A stretch of DNA of 64,000 bases from Coriolopsis trogii. Lineage: Eukaryota; Basidiomycota; Agaricomycetes; Polyporales; Polyporaceae. Where the stretch lies: positions 2,728,001 to 2,792,000 of the forward strand of contig JAHYIO010000036.1 in NCBI GenBank assembly GCA_020543525.1, written 5' to 3'. The position numbers and the translations under genes are program-made. A model generated the notes under the pieces. The model was not told the DNA's origin. It saw only the letters and a list, made by a program, of their open reading frames with translations, and did no database searches. Shown one piece after another: positions 46,363 through 58,504 of the stretch. The stretch's first letter is position 1. Every line of letters begins with the position of its first letter.

Positions 46363-48320
46363 ATGGCGCATCTTGTCGAGCTGAACGACGATGTGCTCAG
46401 GCTCATTTGCTCTTATTTCTCTGCACACGACGCTCTATCGCTTTCACTCACTTGCAAACGCATCTATAGCGAGGCCATACACCGCGTCGGACAACTGATA
46501 GAATGTGATAGCCGACAGCGTCTTCGGCTCTTGCACCGATACATGTGTCCTCAACCACCGACACCGTCCCCAGCCCGAAATACCAAGATCCTCAGAATCT
46601 GGAAGGAGGCCTTCTTTCCCGCAAATTACCAGGAAGATCAAGCCTTTCTATCTCATCGTGATGCAGACTTCAGCGACGCACCCCTCGTTGCCGATATACT
46701 CCAAAACGCACGGAATCTCCGCGTTCTGCATTTACCTCGACTTGATCCTCTCCACCAACACGCTGCTCACATCATACCCGCTCTTCTATCAATCCGCTCG
46801 CTCACATGCCTCTGCTTAGACACAGTAGGCGACGTCGTTGTCACCGCTTTGCAGGATGCATCGTTCCCCCGTCTCCGGGAACTGAGCCTCACGTTCCATA
46901 ACGGAAATCCGGAATATGGTGTGCTCATCCCTGGGGAATCGACCACATTTCCTCCTTTACTCCAGCTTCTCTCCTCCTGCCCGCAATTGCAAACCCTCCG
47001 TATGCGTTTCTTCGATCCTCCCCAGGTCTATCCGTTGTCTTCGGAAGGACCTGCCATGCTACCATCTATCGATACCCTCCATCTCCTCGATACCTCACCC
47101 ATCGGTCTTGAGCTGGTCCATCTGCTGCCCAACCTCCGCGACCTCGACATCTCGCTGGACAATGACTCCCGCTTCTCAGACGTAGTCCCTGTTCTTCGGC
47201 AATGGCGACCTCTACGCTGCCTGGCCTTGAAGGGCACACGAGAGCTACAGTACGCCGAACAGCGCGTGTCCCTTCTCCACCACCTGCAGATCTCCGAATA
47301 CGTTTCGGTGACTGATGTTGCTGTCCCGAACCTCAGTCGCGTACCGCATATTCAGCTCATCGACATGTTCCGCCAGGCCTCGCCCGTGGTAGCATCCCTC
47401 AAGATTCATCCCGCGAGTTACGATGTGCCTGTTGACCTCTTGCGCGGCCTCGCGGCCGTATCTCCTCGCCTACGCGTCCTGAAGCTGTTCATCGGGCCGC
47501 CATCCCCTAACAGGCGTGACTTCATCGAATGGCTGGTACGTCTTCTGACCGTCTCAAGCGTTGCTGGCCTGTGAGGGCTGACTGTAGCCTTGTGCTCTAG
47601 AGGAGAACGTCTGCGGAACTAAGCGGACTCGAACTGGTCTCTCTCGATGTATACATGCCCAGCATGACCTATCCCAGCCTCAACGGCTACTATGCGACCC
47701 GCAAGGATCGCAGGGAGCGCATGGCGTTCCATGACACAGTGGTGACCGTCGGTGTCGAGACGCTCCTCGCGAACGCTCCGGCCGCCATCCCGACTCTTCG
47801 CTTCCTGATGGTTGTGGTGCCGTGCATTAAGAGGCGAGGAACTCAGGATGTCGTCGCAGAGAGCAGCAAAAATGAAGAGATAAGCAACGAAAGCAACGGA
47901 GAAGAGGTCGAAGGCGAAGATGAAGACCAGGACCAGGACGAAGTATACGACAACGACGAATACGATGACGACGAATATGATGATGACCAAGACGATGATG
48001 ATGATGATGATGACAAAGACGAAGACGAGAATGATGTTTTCAGAGAGGAGGTTCAGTGGGCCAGGCGCCCTGCAGAAGGCATGCACGCGAGCATTCGGCG
48101 TTGGCGCATCGCGCACGAGGGTGACGTGCGTCGGCCTGAGCTGCTCACGGAGGAGGAGGCAGCACGCGTTCAGGCGTACATCAAGGAGGCCGACTATGAC
48201 GGGATCATGAGGGTCGACGGTACGTCGGTTTACTCTTGTGAACGTTTCGCCTCAGGATTGATGGGCTACTTTAGAAGTCTTCCAAAACCGCGACGGCGGA
48301 TCGCAGGCTACGTCTTATAA
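46363..48320 (+). CDS. F-box / leucine-rich-repeat-like protein
   Basis: First member of the plus-strand F-box array. Exons 46363-47535 and 47601-48320 give 630 residues; a possible extra intron at 48220-48255 (36 nt, in frame) would shorten it by 12. N-terminal F-box: MAHLVELNDDVLRLICSYF, then DALSLSLTCKRIYSEA. The leucine-rich middle ends LLRGLAAVSPRLRVLKL. After the second exon begins, a 40-residue Asp/Glu tract (about residues 480-520) precedes the array's tail RRWRIAHEGDVRRPELLTEE, then AARVQAYIKEADYDGIMRVD. The sequence is clearly paralogous to 53664-55517 along the whole length. A TATAAAT-like element lies near 46220. Probably an SCF adaptor; target unknown. Confidence 0.84.
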
Positions 48321-49926
48321 TGCCTGACAGCAAAGTATATGCCGTTGCTGAAAAACTCTCGACGATGAGAGACAGGAAGGGTGCGTATTCGCCCACGCCG
48401 GGTGACCGAGATGGTGGTGACCAGATACTATCGAGATAGTAGGCCAAGTGGCCTACCGTCAATTGCACGGAGTTGCGTGGCTTATCTGCCTAGGCAGCAC
48501 AGACCACATTTCCTCTCATCGCTTCAGGGATGAGGGTTTGCCATGCTACCTCAGCGAACTCCAACACATTTGCGGCGTCACCCCGACTAGGAGCCACGCG
48601 AGGCTGAAGTATCTGATATCTTGATGATATTCAGGAGTTTCTCGCACCAATATGCGCAGCGCAAGGCTCAGGGTGATTTGTATCGAAGTGAACCTCCTTG
48701 ACCGTTATCATCTAGGAATCGTACATTCACCAACCTCTAATACATTCGGTCGTCCAGTCTTCCGAAGCGATCGAGTCATGTCGACTCATAAGCTATCCGC
48801 GAGGCTTCCAGAGAAGCTGAGAAACCGAAAGCTCGAAGAGCTGGTCCAAGGGGGATGTCGGTGAAGGTCATCTCCAGCCCTCTTCACCTACTCTACTGGA
48901 AGACACGGGGAGTAGGTCCCGTCCGCCGATCTCTCCCATCTGGCACTGTCACTAATAGCCTCTGTACCACAACCCGACAGCGGGCGTGTGTTCTTTCCTC
49001 GTGCCTTTGCGGGAGCGGCGAGTAGACCAAGTTTACGGACAAACCCGCATACATGATCCTCAGCGGTCAGTATTGAAGGCAGCGCTCCCACTGGCAGTCG
49101 CTTTGCGGTCCGATCATCTGTCTACGAGTGTTTTACCTGCGACCCCGCGGCGTGCCAGCCTACCTCTGTACATCAGGAACAAGTTTATGGACTCCGATTT
49201 GGATAATAAAGACCTGGTCGATATCCTCGTGCTGTGCACTACAAGAGCATGGACGAGTAAACGTCTGCACCAAGTGCTCCGAGTCGTCGCGCGCTACTCA
49301 CAATCCACTAGGGCTATCTTGGGCTCTCCTTCAGCGTAACCGATGATGGTCAAGGGAGCGAGCTCGTTCCTTCGGAGCAGCAGAGGGTGATTGATAGCGC
49401 GAAGCTCAGTTCTGTCACGGAGTTTGGATGTGAGTTTTCTTAAGCTTATGTATCAATCGGTGAGCCCGCTCAGACGCAGAACCGGCGGTGGGTCGGCTTG
49501 CTCTAGGTGTGATGTAGGCTAAGTCCTCGGTATCCGAGACTCGAGGACAGCGCAAGAAAGACATCGCCGCTTTCGTGTGAATCATACGAATGTGAACGTA
49601 AGGCACCAGTCCAATGACAGTCGATTATTTTTCCACGATCAACACAGTCTTCAGCCGTTAAACGGCGTTCAGTATGTCAAGGGAGGAAGACCTCGCGACC
49701 TCTTCCGGCATCAATCTCACGACCACAGTTCCGCCCCACCACGATTGGAGGATGATGTTTCGCCGGAGTCGTACATCCAGCTTCGTTGAGTACACGTGCA
49801 TGAACATCCCACCGATTATGCGTGAGAGGGACCGATGAGAGGTTATAAGTTGGTTGTAAGCGGCGTGCGCTACCGGTAGCACTCATCTCGGACTCCGTCG
49901 CGTCCATTATAGCCGCTGAGTCGCGC
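48321..49926. other. Intergenic region
   Basis: 1.6 kb between two F-box genes. Short frames such as one near 49180-49340 are not supported by any relation to the array. I see no gene. Confidence 0.4.
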
Positions 49927-51817
49927 ATGCACTTCGACTTGCACCTCCTTGATCTCAACGACGATGTTCTCCGGTGCATCTGTAACCAGCTCTTCGGAAA
50001 GGATGCTCTCAATCTCTCTCTCACCTCCAAGCGACTTCATGACCTCGCCAGCCGCCGTATCGTAGCCAAGTTCAAGACCTGGGACTTGGCCAAGCTCCGG
50101 AGATTCCATGCACTTCTCTTGCAAGACGGCCACAGCCGCGCCCGGTACCTCGAAAGCATCATCGTCTACTGGGACACATTCAACTCACATGAGGAGGGAG
50201 ACGACCGGCCGGAGGAGGCTTTGCGCCTTGTCGTCGACATCCTGCAGCACGCCCACAATCTCCGCAGAGTCACCCTCGACTGCTTCCAAATCCTCATGGA
50301 GCGCGACCCACGACTCACCGAGGCTCTTCGTTCACTCAGGAAGGTTGGACGAGCAGAATTCGATACGGTGTGTGATAGAGCGGTCAAGTTCATTGGGGAA
50401 ACGGGCTGGGACCTGCGGGTGTTGTCCCTCGAGTACGACGACGAGCGCGTCATCAACCGTGACCACATCGAAACTGGCGACTTGCAGACTTACTCTGTTC
50501 TTATCGACACCATTCCCAGATTTCAGCACCTTCACACCTTGCGGATAAGCTACCTCTTTGACCGTACGTCGTTCCGAGACCTTCCCCAATTCAATCCACT
50601 GCCCATCTTCCCCTCAATTCGCTATTTGTTCCTGTGGAGCGTGACTCCTGTCGCGCTCGACTTCTCCGACCTTTGTCCCAACCTGGTCCTCGTAGACTTT
50701 GGCGTCGAGTGGCATGACCTAGGAGAGGATCCTGTACCGAGGCCCGGTCCGCGATGGCCGCCGCTGCGCTCGCTCATGTTTGACTCCTTCGATACTGTGC
50801 TCTGCGCGGAGCACCATCTCTCGACCACATACCATTTCCAGCTCGCACACGCCATTCGTGTCGTTGATCCGGACGGACAACATGCGCAGAAGATCACGCG
50901 CTTGCTGGACGTGCTGCAGAAAGTCTCGCCTGTGCGCGCGCAGCTCTGGGTCGAGGTTGGCGCAGCTCCGATGCGATTCTGGGAGCGCGTGCCAGAGGTC
51001 GCTCCCCGCCTTCGTTATCTCGAACTGAAGGTGTCACTCGCGGAAATCAAGGAGGAGTACTCCAGCTGGCTCGTACGTCTTTCTCGCGACGCTTCAAAAC
51101 ATACATCTTATTGATCCTCATATTGCCTTACTGCTGTTACAGGATAACATTCCCGGCGCACTGAGTCCACTCCCTCTGGTCTGTCTCCGACTGCATCTCA
51201 CGAAGATGCCAATGAGAAGACTCATATGGGAGACTCCGACCCCGCCCCCACCCGCAATTCCTCGTAGGCAGTACAAAGTTTCCGTAGCATTCGCTCGCAG
51301 GATGTACGCTGACCGGGTGCGTACCGCGGAGACCTTCCCGCAGCGGCTTGCTGCTGCAATTCCGAGTCTGCGGTATCTCGCCCTCGCCGATGAGGGTCCG
51401 AACTGGGACTACACCGACCCTGACCACAAGAGTAGTGAGGGCGAGGCTGCTGAATCAGGTGCCTGTGCGGACGATGGCCCGCCGGAGGGCAACGAGTTAG
51501 ACGACGCCGCTGATGAGGACGAGGACGACAAGGAGACAGATGACGATGACGACTTGTACTTTAACGAGCAGGACGACTACGAGTCCCAGTCAGGCTGGTA
51601 TCAGGAGAAAATCAAGGTGCTCCGCTGGTGGCGCGTTGTGGGCGTCGGAGAGGAACGGAGGGTAGAGGAGCTGAGGGTAGAGGAAGGCAAGCGTGTGCAG
51701 GCTATCCTGGACGACTCAAGCATAGACGGAGTGGAGAACGTTGACTGTGAGTTCCCTCATTTGCCGTGGAGCTTACAGCGCTAACGAAGCTCAATCTTCA
51801 CAGATTTATTATCATGA
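49927..51817 (+). CDS. F-box / leucine-rich-repeat-like protein
   Basis: Exons 49927-51072, 51143-51746 and 51804-51817 give 587 residues (if the last intron is kept, a stop falls at 51784). The F-box reads LHLLDLNDDVLRCICNQLF, then DALNLSLTSKRLHDLASRRI, close to the minus-strand gene at 24050-25834. The middle has irregular leucine-rich repeats with LHTLRISYLF and IRYLFLWSVTPVALDFSDL. The tail has an acidic run (about residues 470-500) and KVLRWWRVVGVGEERRVEEL, again like the 24050 gene. It sits between the two members of the other subfamily, which suggests that the clusters were built by several rounds of duplication rather than one. Confidence 0.83.
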
Positions 51818-52476
51818 TGAACTTCAGTTGCCTGGTCCTCGCTGTAATCGTATGTATGGAAGATCATTTTTTACCAAACAACACAAATCCTCTGGTTACA
51901 TATACAAGCCTCCAGTGCTGGTGCATTGTGCACGAATAGCGGCCTACGTCGCGTAGAGTTGCTCACGCTTGAGGCGGCGGCGTCCGTCCAAACGTACCTA
52001 AGAGATCTGAATTCTTACCGGTCTACGAAGTAGTACTATGGAACGCGCGATCCGATTCCCGTCTTGATCGGTGAGTAGCCGGCTATCTGGTCGCGCAGTG
52101 CCTCTAACTGCCCTCGCATCTCCAGCATCCAGCAAGCCACTCTACTGATCATATGAATGATGGCCGCTTGCGCTCCATGCTTGTGCTTTCGAAGTCGGAG
52201 CGCGGCGATGACTTGCAGGTGAGTACGGTGCACGCTATCAAGACTCTAACCTAGTCTTCATTCTGACCTGCTCGTTCCGTTCTATCATGAGTGCATAGAT
52301 TAAGTGCGCGAGTGCATACAATAGGATCGCTTGAGGCGTAAGTATTTTCCGGAGCATGCTGGCTTTTGTGCCGCGGTCATTACAACTGTGTCAACGTACT
52401 CCGGCCATCCATCTGAAGTCAACACAGAAGAAAGGATGATACAGTAAGTCTCCCGTTTCCATCAATCCGCACCCGA
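51818..52476. other. Intergenic region
   Basis: Convergent space between the F-box gene (+) and the DYAxAF-repeat gene (-). No supported gene. Confidence 0.45.
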
Positions 52477-52935
52477 TCACCTCCTCTGCTCCTGTTCAGA
52501 CACACACCCGTGGCCCGGACTCGGCGAGCTCGCGCCAAACCCAAACCTTGACGAGAGCGCTCCGAAGGCACGCGCGTAGTCCTTCTCCTTCCCCTGTGTC
52601 GCCGACTCCACGTCCGCCTCTCGCGATGACAGCGAGGCCGCACTCGACCGGCGCGAATCCTCTTTACGCTTCTTCTCTTCCTTCCTCCGACTCCTCGTTT
52701 CCTGGGTGGTACGGCTCTGGACAGAGACGGCTGCGGGTGCCACTGGACCCCAGCCGTACTGTGACTGCAGGGCGCTGAAAGCGGCGGCGTAGTCTTTCTG
52801 CGTCTGCGTGTGTGCGGATGATGATGGTGGTGACGAGGACGAGGAGGGATGCCTAAGAGGTGTAGTGCTCGTAGTAGAGGTCACTGAGACCAAGGACGGC
52901 GTCGAGGGATATGAGGATGATGTGTACGGCGACAT
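52477..52935 (-). CDS. Small low-complexity protein with two DYAxAFxAL repeats
   Basis: Intronless frame for 152 residues (start at ATG 52935; the frame is closed by a stop further upstream with no earlier ATG). The N-terminus is Ser/Thr/Pro-rich (MSPYTSSSYPSTPSLVSVTS). Two copies of one motif stand out: KDYAAAFSALQSQYGWG and KDYARAFGALSSRFGFG, separated by a basic Arg/Lys-rich region with SRRKEEKKRKEDSRRSSAAS. The spacing of the motifs suggests paired short amphipathic helices. I do not recognise a named domain. A decayed copy lies at 45826-45995 in the same position relative to an F-box gene. Confidence 0.55.
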   Translation of the reverse strand: MSPYTSSSYPSTPSLVSVTSTTSTTPLRHPSSSSSPPSSSAHTQTQKDYAAAFSALQSQYGWGPVAPAAVSVQSRTTQETRSRRKEEKKRKEDSRRSSAASLSSREADVESATQGKEKDYARAFGALSSRFGFGASSPSPGHGCVSEQEQRR

Positions 52936-53663
52936 GGCAGTGACGGTATTGGTGGTGGTAGTGGATGTGATGTGGTTCGAGGATTGCAGCTTGGGTGATG
53001 TGATAGGGGTGGATGCTGCTGCTGTGTGTGTGCTGGTGGTGGTAGGCTCGGGGAGAGTTGCGCAACTCGAGTGGCTCTGATTGTTGGGGACAAAGCTTCA
53101 TTGATTGCAGATCTTTATACTCCTGCCGTCATGGTGGCCTGTACGCATACTCGCCTCCGCGCGAGGATGCATGAGTCAATTGCTTGAAATTGATCTGTTC
53201 GCAGCCAGGGCTTGAGCGTCGGCTGCGCACATACTGCGTAGCGCACAGTCAGGAGCGCCGGCGCAGAGGCTCAGGTTCGAGTCACCACCCACCGTCCTCA
53301 AACCCCTCAGTGCAAACTCGCATGACTACGCCGCGGTTCCGACTCTGCAGGACCCGGGGCCTATGAACGAGTCACTCCAAGCCTGAAATATCTCCCGATG
53401 TTTCAAGGTCCAGGGCTAACTCCGTTCCAGACGGAGTCGGCGCGGGTGCGCGCTCCTTGTCTCGGATTCCGATACATTGAAGGTTCCATGGCAGACGTGA
53501 TTGCGCTTGCTCGAGGAGTGCGTCAAGTTGGGCCACAGGAGCAAGTTATTCATGATCAGCTCGAAGTACTCTGGCTGCGGGTCCGTGCTGAGTCTGCGGT
53601 GGCGTGGACCGCAGCGGGCCGATAGAGGCCGGTTCGGCTCACGCGAACGAGCGTCAGAGCGTC
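52936..53663. other. Intergenic region
   Basis: Divergent spacer between the DYAxAF gene and the F-box gene at 53664. No other gene is visible. Confidence 0.45.
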
Positions 53664-55517
53664 ATGCATTTTCTTGACCTGAACGACGACGTGCTTCGCC
53701 TCATCTGCTCGTATCTCTATGCGTACGATGCTCTACGGCTTTCACTGACGTGCAAAAGAGTACATACACAGGCTATACATTGCGTCGCATCGTGGATTGA
53801 ATGTGACAATCCGCAGCGCCTCCGGCTCTTGCATCAATACCTGCGAAAGGGACCCGCGTCCCAATCTCCAGGCCGATATACGAAGGTCCTAAAGATTTGG
53901 AAGGAGGCTTTCTTTCCTGAAAGTCATGAAGAAGATGATGCCTTCAGATCACATCGTGATGCAGACTTCAGCGACGCAAGTCTCCTCGCCGACGTGCTGG
54001 AGAACACGCGGAATCTCCTTTCTCTTGATTTGCCTCGACTTCGTCCCCTCCGTGATCACGCTCCGCAAATAACGCCCGCACTTCTCTCCCTCGACTCGCT
54101 CAAATGTCTGCAACTGGATACGATAGGTGACGCGGACATCACGATCTTACAGAAGGCATCGTTCTCCAACCTTCGCGAGCTGAGCCTTGTCTTCCACAAC
54201 GCGCACCCTGGGTACGGTATGCCCATCCCAGGGGAACCTGTCACATTTCCACCTTTGCTACGACTTCTCGCTACGTTCTCGCGCTTGGAAATCCTCCGCA
54301 TGCATTTCTTCGCACCTTCTGAATCCCATCCGACATCGCTTCTGGGACCTGCATTGCTGCCCTCTATCAAGTCTCTCTACCTCCTCAATGTCTCTCACAT
54401 CGGTGCCGAATTGGTTCACTTGCTCCCCAACCTAATCAAACTTGAGATCTCGTTGGACAGTTTCTCCCATTCCTCAAACGCAGACTCTATTCGTCAGCAA
54501 TGGCGACCTCTTCGTCACCTGGCGATAGAGGGAGAACGAGAGCTAGCATACGCTCAACAGATCCTTCCCCTCGTCCACCACTTGGAGATCTCCGATTTCG
54601 TGTCCATGACGGATGTCTCCGCCTTCTTCCCAGGTCGCGTACCCCATATGCAACTCCTCAGCACGCTTCAAAGGACGTCTCCCGTGGTTGCTTCCTTCAC
54701 CTTCCTTCCCGACAATTACTCTGTACCCCTGGGTCTCTTGCGTGGCATCGCGACCGTATCCCCTCGCTTGCGTGTCTTGAAACTGTTTATTGGGCCGTCT
54801 TACCCCTTCAAGGACGATTTTGTCACATGGCTGGTACGTCTTTCTACCGCCCCGGTCGTCTGCGGTCTGTGAGTCTATGAGACGATATAGCCTGCCTAAC
54901 GCATATCCATATACCCAGGGGAAGCTTCCTGCCGCGTTGAGCGGGCTCCAGCTGGTGTCCCTCGATGTATACCTACCCAATGCAACTAATCCGCGCCTCA
55001 ATATGCAGCTCGCGACCCCAGGGGAGCTCCAGGAACGGAAAGCGTTCCACGATACGGCGATGACCCTCGGTGCCGAGATTCTTCTCGAGCAAGTTCTGAT
55101 CGCCAACCCCAACCTGCGATTTCTCATGGTTGTAGCGCCTTCGGTAACCAAGGAGAGTCCAGAGGAGGCGATCGAAGAGGATGGCGACGAAAGCGAAGAG
55201 GAAGTGGCCGCGGACGATCCTTTCAAGGAGGAGATACGATGGGCCAGGCACCCCAGTGAAGGTATGCAGGAATGCATCCGGCGCTGGCGCATCTCGCACG
55301 AAGGCGGGGCGCGTCGGCCTGAGCTGCTTACTTACGAGGAGGCGGCATGGGTGGAGAGATACCTCAGAGAGGCAGACCTTGACGGGATCATGAAGGCGAA
55401 CGGTGCGTCAAGCTTGTTCAATGGGTATTCCGATGTTAGAATGTGACTGATCCGGTTATTCAAGAGGTTCTCAGTAATCGCAGGGCCTTGTTTCAGTCTA
55501 CGTCTCGTCATGCGTGA
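53664..55517 (+). CDS. F-box / leucine-rich-repeat-like protein
   Basis: Closest paralogue of the gene at 46363. Exons 53664-54833, 54919-55402 and 55465-55517 give 568 residues (reading through instead of splicing gives a stop at 55446). The F-box reads MHFLDLNDDVLRLICSYLYA, then DALRLSLTCKRVHTQA. The leucine-rich body shares long stretches with 46363 (ILRIWKEAFFP versus VLKIWKEAFFP, SHRDADFSDA in both, RVLKLFIGP in both). The tail RRWRISHEGGARRPELLTYE, then WVERYLREADLDGIMK, is the array signature; the acidic tract is shorter than in 46363. Likely SCF adaptor with rapidly changing substrate specificity (inference). Confidence 0.84.
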
Positions 55518-56470
55518 TCGGTCGCAGACGGATGTACAATTTTCTCTGGGAGAATTAGGGTGCGAGTTGTCGTAACTTCAAGAATCGGGTTGATACGATG
55601 CTACAGACTCTTGTGCGTTGCATGATATGTCTGATAGATGAGAACACAGATGCGCAAGGCGCTCCTCAGCGGCAGCAGCGAGTTCAGCTGACGTGCATCA
55701 TGATCCTTCGGAGCCTGTCCGCTCCCACCCTCGTCAGGGTGCACGTTGTTGACAACGAAGTCGAAGACCTGATACGGACATGGGAGCACTCCGTGTGTGT
55801 ACGGTGAGACGAGGATGCGCACGGCGTTGTCGGGCCCAACTCGTAGAATGGGGCCATTTGTAGCATCACAAGTCATAGCACGCAGCGCAATCCCAGATGG
55901 AGCCATGATCACAAGCAGTCACATCCCCGCTACACCGACCCACGAGCAAGGCTTTGTCAACAAAGGAAAGTACCAGGGTTGCGTCATATTGACAGATATT
56001 GCATTACCCTTGTGCCTCATGCATGCATGCGGTGATCGTACCGTTCCCTGACAAGTTATAACCAGATGATGCTCCCACCCCACTCTGTACCGTGTAGATG
56101 AAACGGTCATGGATCAATGCCATGCAATGACGCGGACGCTGGGAGCTCACGTACTCTGTTAGCCGCCATACCACACGCAGGCCGCCACACCATGTGCACC
56201 TCGTGAGTCCCGACCCCTTCAGCTTCTCGGTGCATGTTTATGGACGCTTGTTCAGTCTCGATCTCCCGCCCATAGGATCTGTCTCTTGGCACTTCATTCG
56301 GTTCCCAATCTGATAGAACACCTCATGGACATCGCCTCGGCGGCGAGTCGGGCGATAAGCCTTAGTACCTCACAACCTAACCGAATGTACGCATTCCCAG
56401 GCTCTAGCTGTTATAACCCATGGTCTCGGTACAGAAGGCCCATCTGAGTACTCACATGTGGGCTGCTACT
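55518..56470. other. Intergenic region
   Basis: No supported gene or repeat between the F-box array and the DUF6534-type gene. Confidence 0.4.
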
Positions 56471-58504
56471 ATGCTACCAGGACAATCGCAAGCGATCGAA
56501 CCCGCAATGGGACCCTCCGTACCCCCTAGAGTCGTACCCTTGGATAACACACTCGGAGCTTTCCTACTTGCCACGTTCGTGTGCCTTATGTGAGTACCAA
56601 AGTAGCAGACCGCGTAATTCTCCTGAACGGGCACCTAGTTGCTGATGCAGAACTCAGACAATTCGGTGTCATGATACTCCAATACAACGACTACCTGCGC
56701 CGATACCGGCAGGACATTGCCACTTTGAGATACCTGGTGCGAACGCCTACTATCGGGATGCCTCTTTGAAAGCATAGACTGACTATGCTCTCTAGGTGTT
56801 GACCGTAATGTGAGTGAAAGTCTTGCGAACCAGATGATGGTCAGATTGAATGTGTATAGTGTCTCGGAAGTCGTCAATGTCGTAATCGAAGTTCATGCTT
56901 GGTACGTTGCTTATCATATTAGAGCACTTGATTTCACTGTCTGACGCACGTCCAGCATCTTCTTCCTCATCGCAAATCGCGACAATCCCACACCGCTATC
57001 GCATACTATATGGTGAAGCTCAAGGCATGTCGCTCTGAAGGTACTAATTGTTGGTGTGGGCAGGTCATTCAATGTGAGTTGACACGCAGAACAGTAAATG
57101 TGTATATGCTCACATGTATCTGGCATCATGTGGCTTAAGCTCGTTCCAGCTTGCTCAGTGAGTACTGCGCTTCACCGTTTAAACTTATTTCCTAAGTTAT
57201 TCCACAGGCCGTAACGATTGTGGTTTCACAGAGGTGAGTAACCCACAAGGACGCCACTCTTATCAATGCTAACGATCGCTGACGTTGTGGTCTATTCTAG
57301 CTTCTTCGCGCGCCGAGTCTTCCTGTGTAAGTGACTAGCGACGACACAAGGCGGAGTGGACGCATCGTTGACTGGCCTCCAGTCAATCATCGATACAGAT
57401 TCGTTGCGGTTACAGCGGTATGCATTCATCCATCGGAACTTAATGGCAGACCGCTGACCAAATGATAGGCTTTGATGTTGACGACCGAACTAGGCATGTG
57501 TGATTCACAACTCCACATCACTCATACTTCTGCGATGTGACTTGCCAACTAATATGACGTTCCACAGGGTTCGATATCGGTGAGTATGTAATATGCTTGA
57601 AGGGCCTACGATAGACTGAGTTTTCAGGACAGCTGCTACTGTCAGATTGTGAGTCGTTCGGCCACAAGTGTTCTCTCACGAGCGTCCGATGAGACTCCCC
57701 ATCCAGCTTTCAGTTCAACTTCGAACTTGATGCACTTGAGAGTCTTACGGTATGTGTCTTCTTCTACTCGCTATGCAAGACTGTGACAATTGGGTGGGTA
57801 CTACGTACAGTGGATGATCACCGCCGCAAAGTTGATTGTGACAGTCGCGGACTTCATGATGACGTCTGTCCTGGTCATCGCACTTCGAGAAAGTCTGACG
57901 GGAATTAAACAGTGAGTCTCATGCGAGAGATACAACTTCTGCACTCCCTCTCAATCTCTACCTACCTTCAGAAGTCAGACCGACTCCATGATCAACGTTA
58001 TAATCCTATACACGGTCAATACAGGTATCTGTTAGCGATTTGTAACATGCTGCATGTACAACGCTGAAAATCCGCCGATAGGCTTCGTCACCAGGTAGTA
58101 ACCAATTTCCTCGGTAGTAGCCTGTAGGATGTACAATCTGACGATTGTACGTGATTCAGTTCGTGCAACTTGGCAGTTACTGTGCTGGTGAGCCTCAGCA
58201 TTCATTCCAAGATTCGGTTCGCGACGTTCATCATCTTCGTAGTCTTTCAAATATCCTTCAAGTCTCGTATACGCTGCCTTTGCAATGGTTGGCTCTAGAC
58301 GTATGTTACTATACTTCTCGCCGTGATACCGCCACATGGGATACTATCCTAACTCGCTCTTCGCCAGTGTACGCCAATGTGCTCCTGGCCACGCGAGTAT
58401 CCCTGCTGCAACCATACCTCGGCACGAGACTGATCACTCTGCAGGCTCAACTCGCGTCACTCGTTCGCGAAGCGAGGAATCAAGACGTTCGGTGTGGTCT
58501 GTGA
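56471..58504 (+). CDS. DUF6534-type seven-helix membrane protein with micro-exons
   Basis: Twenty exons, all phase-consistent, 311 residues: 56471-56589, 56658-56736, 56796-56809, 56845-56901, 56956-57012, 57064-57073, 57140-57157, 57207-57232, 57301-57326, 57383-57417, 57469-57497, 57568-57579, 57628-57648, 57707-57749, 57811-57911, 57972-58024, 58082-58094, 58160-58187, 58243-58300, 58368-58504. Several are 10-18 nt. Family signatures are in order: VPLDNTLGAFLLATFVCLI (helix 1), GVMILQYNDYLRRYRQD, IFFLIANRDNPTPLSHTIWS, VVSQSFFARRVFL, WMITAAKLIVTVADFMM, SQTDSMINVIILYTVNTG and GSRLYANVLLATR. These match the Agaricomycete DUF6534 membrane family; function unknown. A further 48-nt in-frame intron may lie in the last exon (58401-58448). 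An in-frame ATG at 56507 is an alternative start. Confidence 0.78.

Noticed and set aside
47920..48030. GAT/GAC-rich trinucleotide run resembling a microsatellite
   Set aside because: It is the coding sequence of the Asp/Glu tract in the F-box gene at 46363, and comparable acidic tracts exist in the paralogues.
58024..58100. Apparent frameshift in the DUF6534-type gene after the VNTG motif
   Set aside because: A 13-nt exon at 58082-58094 and later small exons restore the family sequence through GSRLYANVLLATR.
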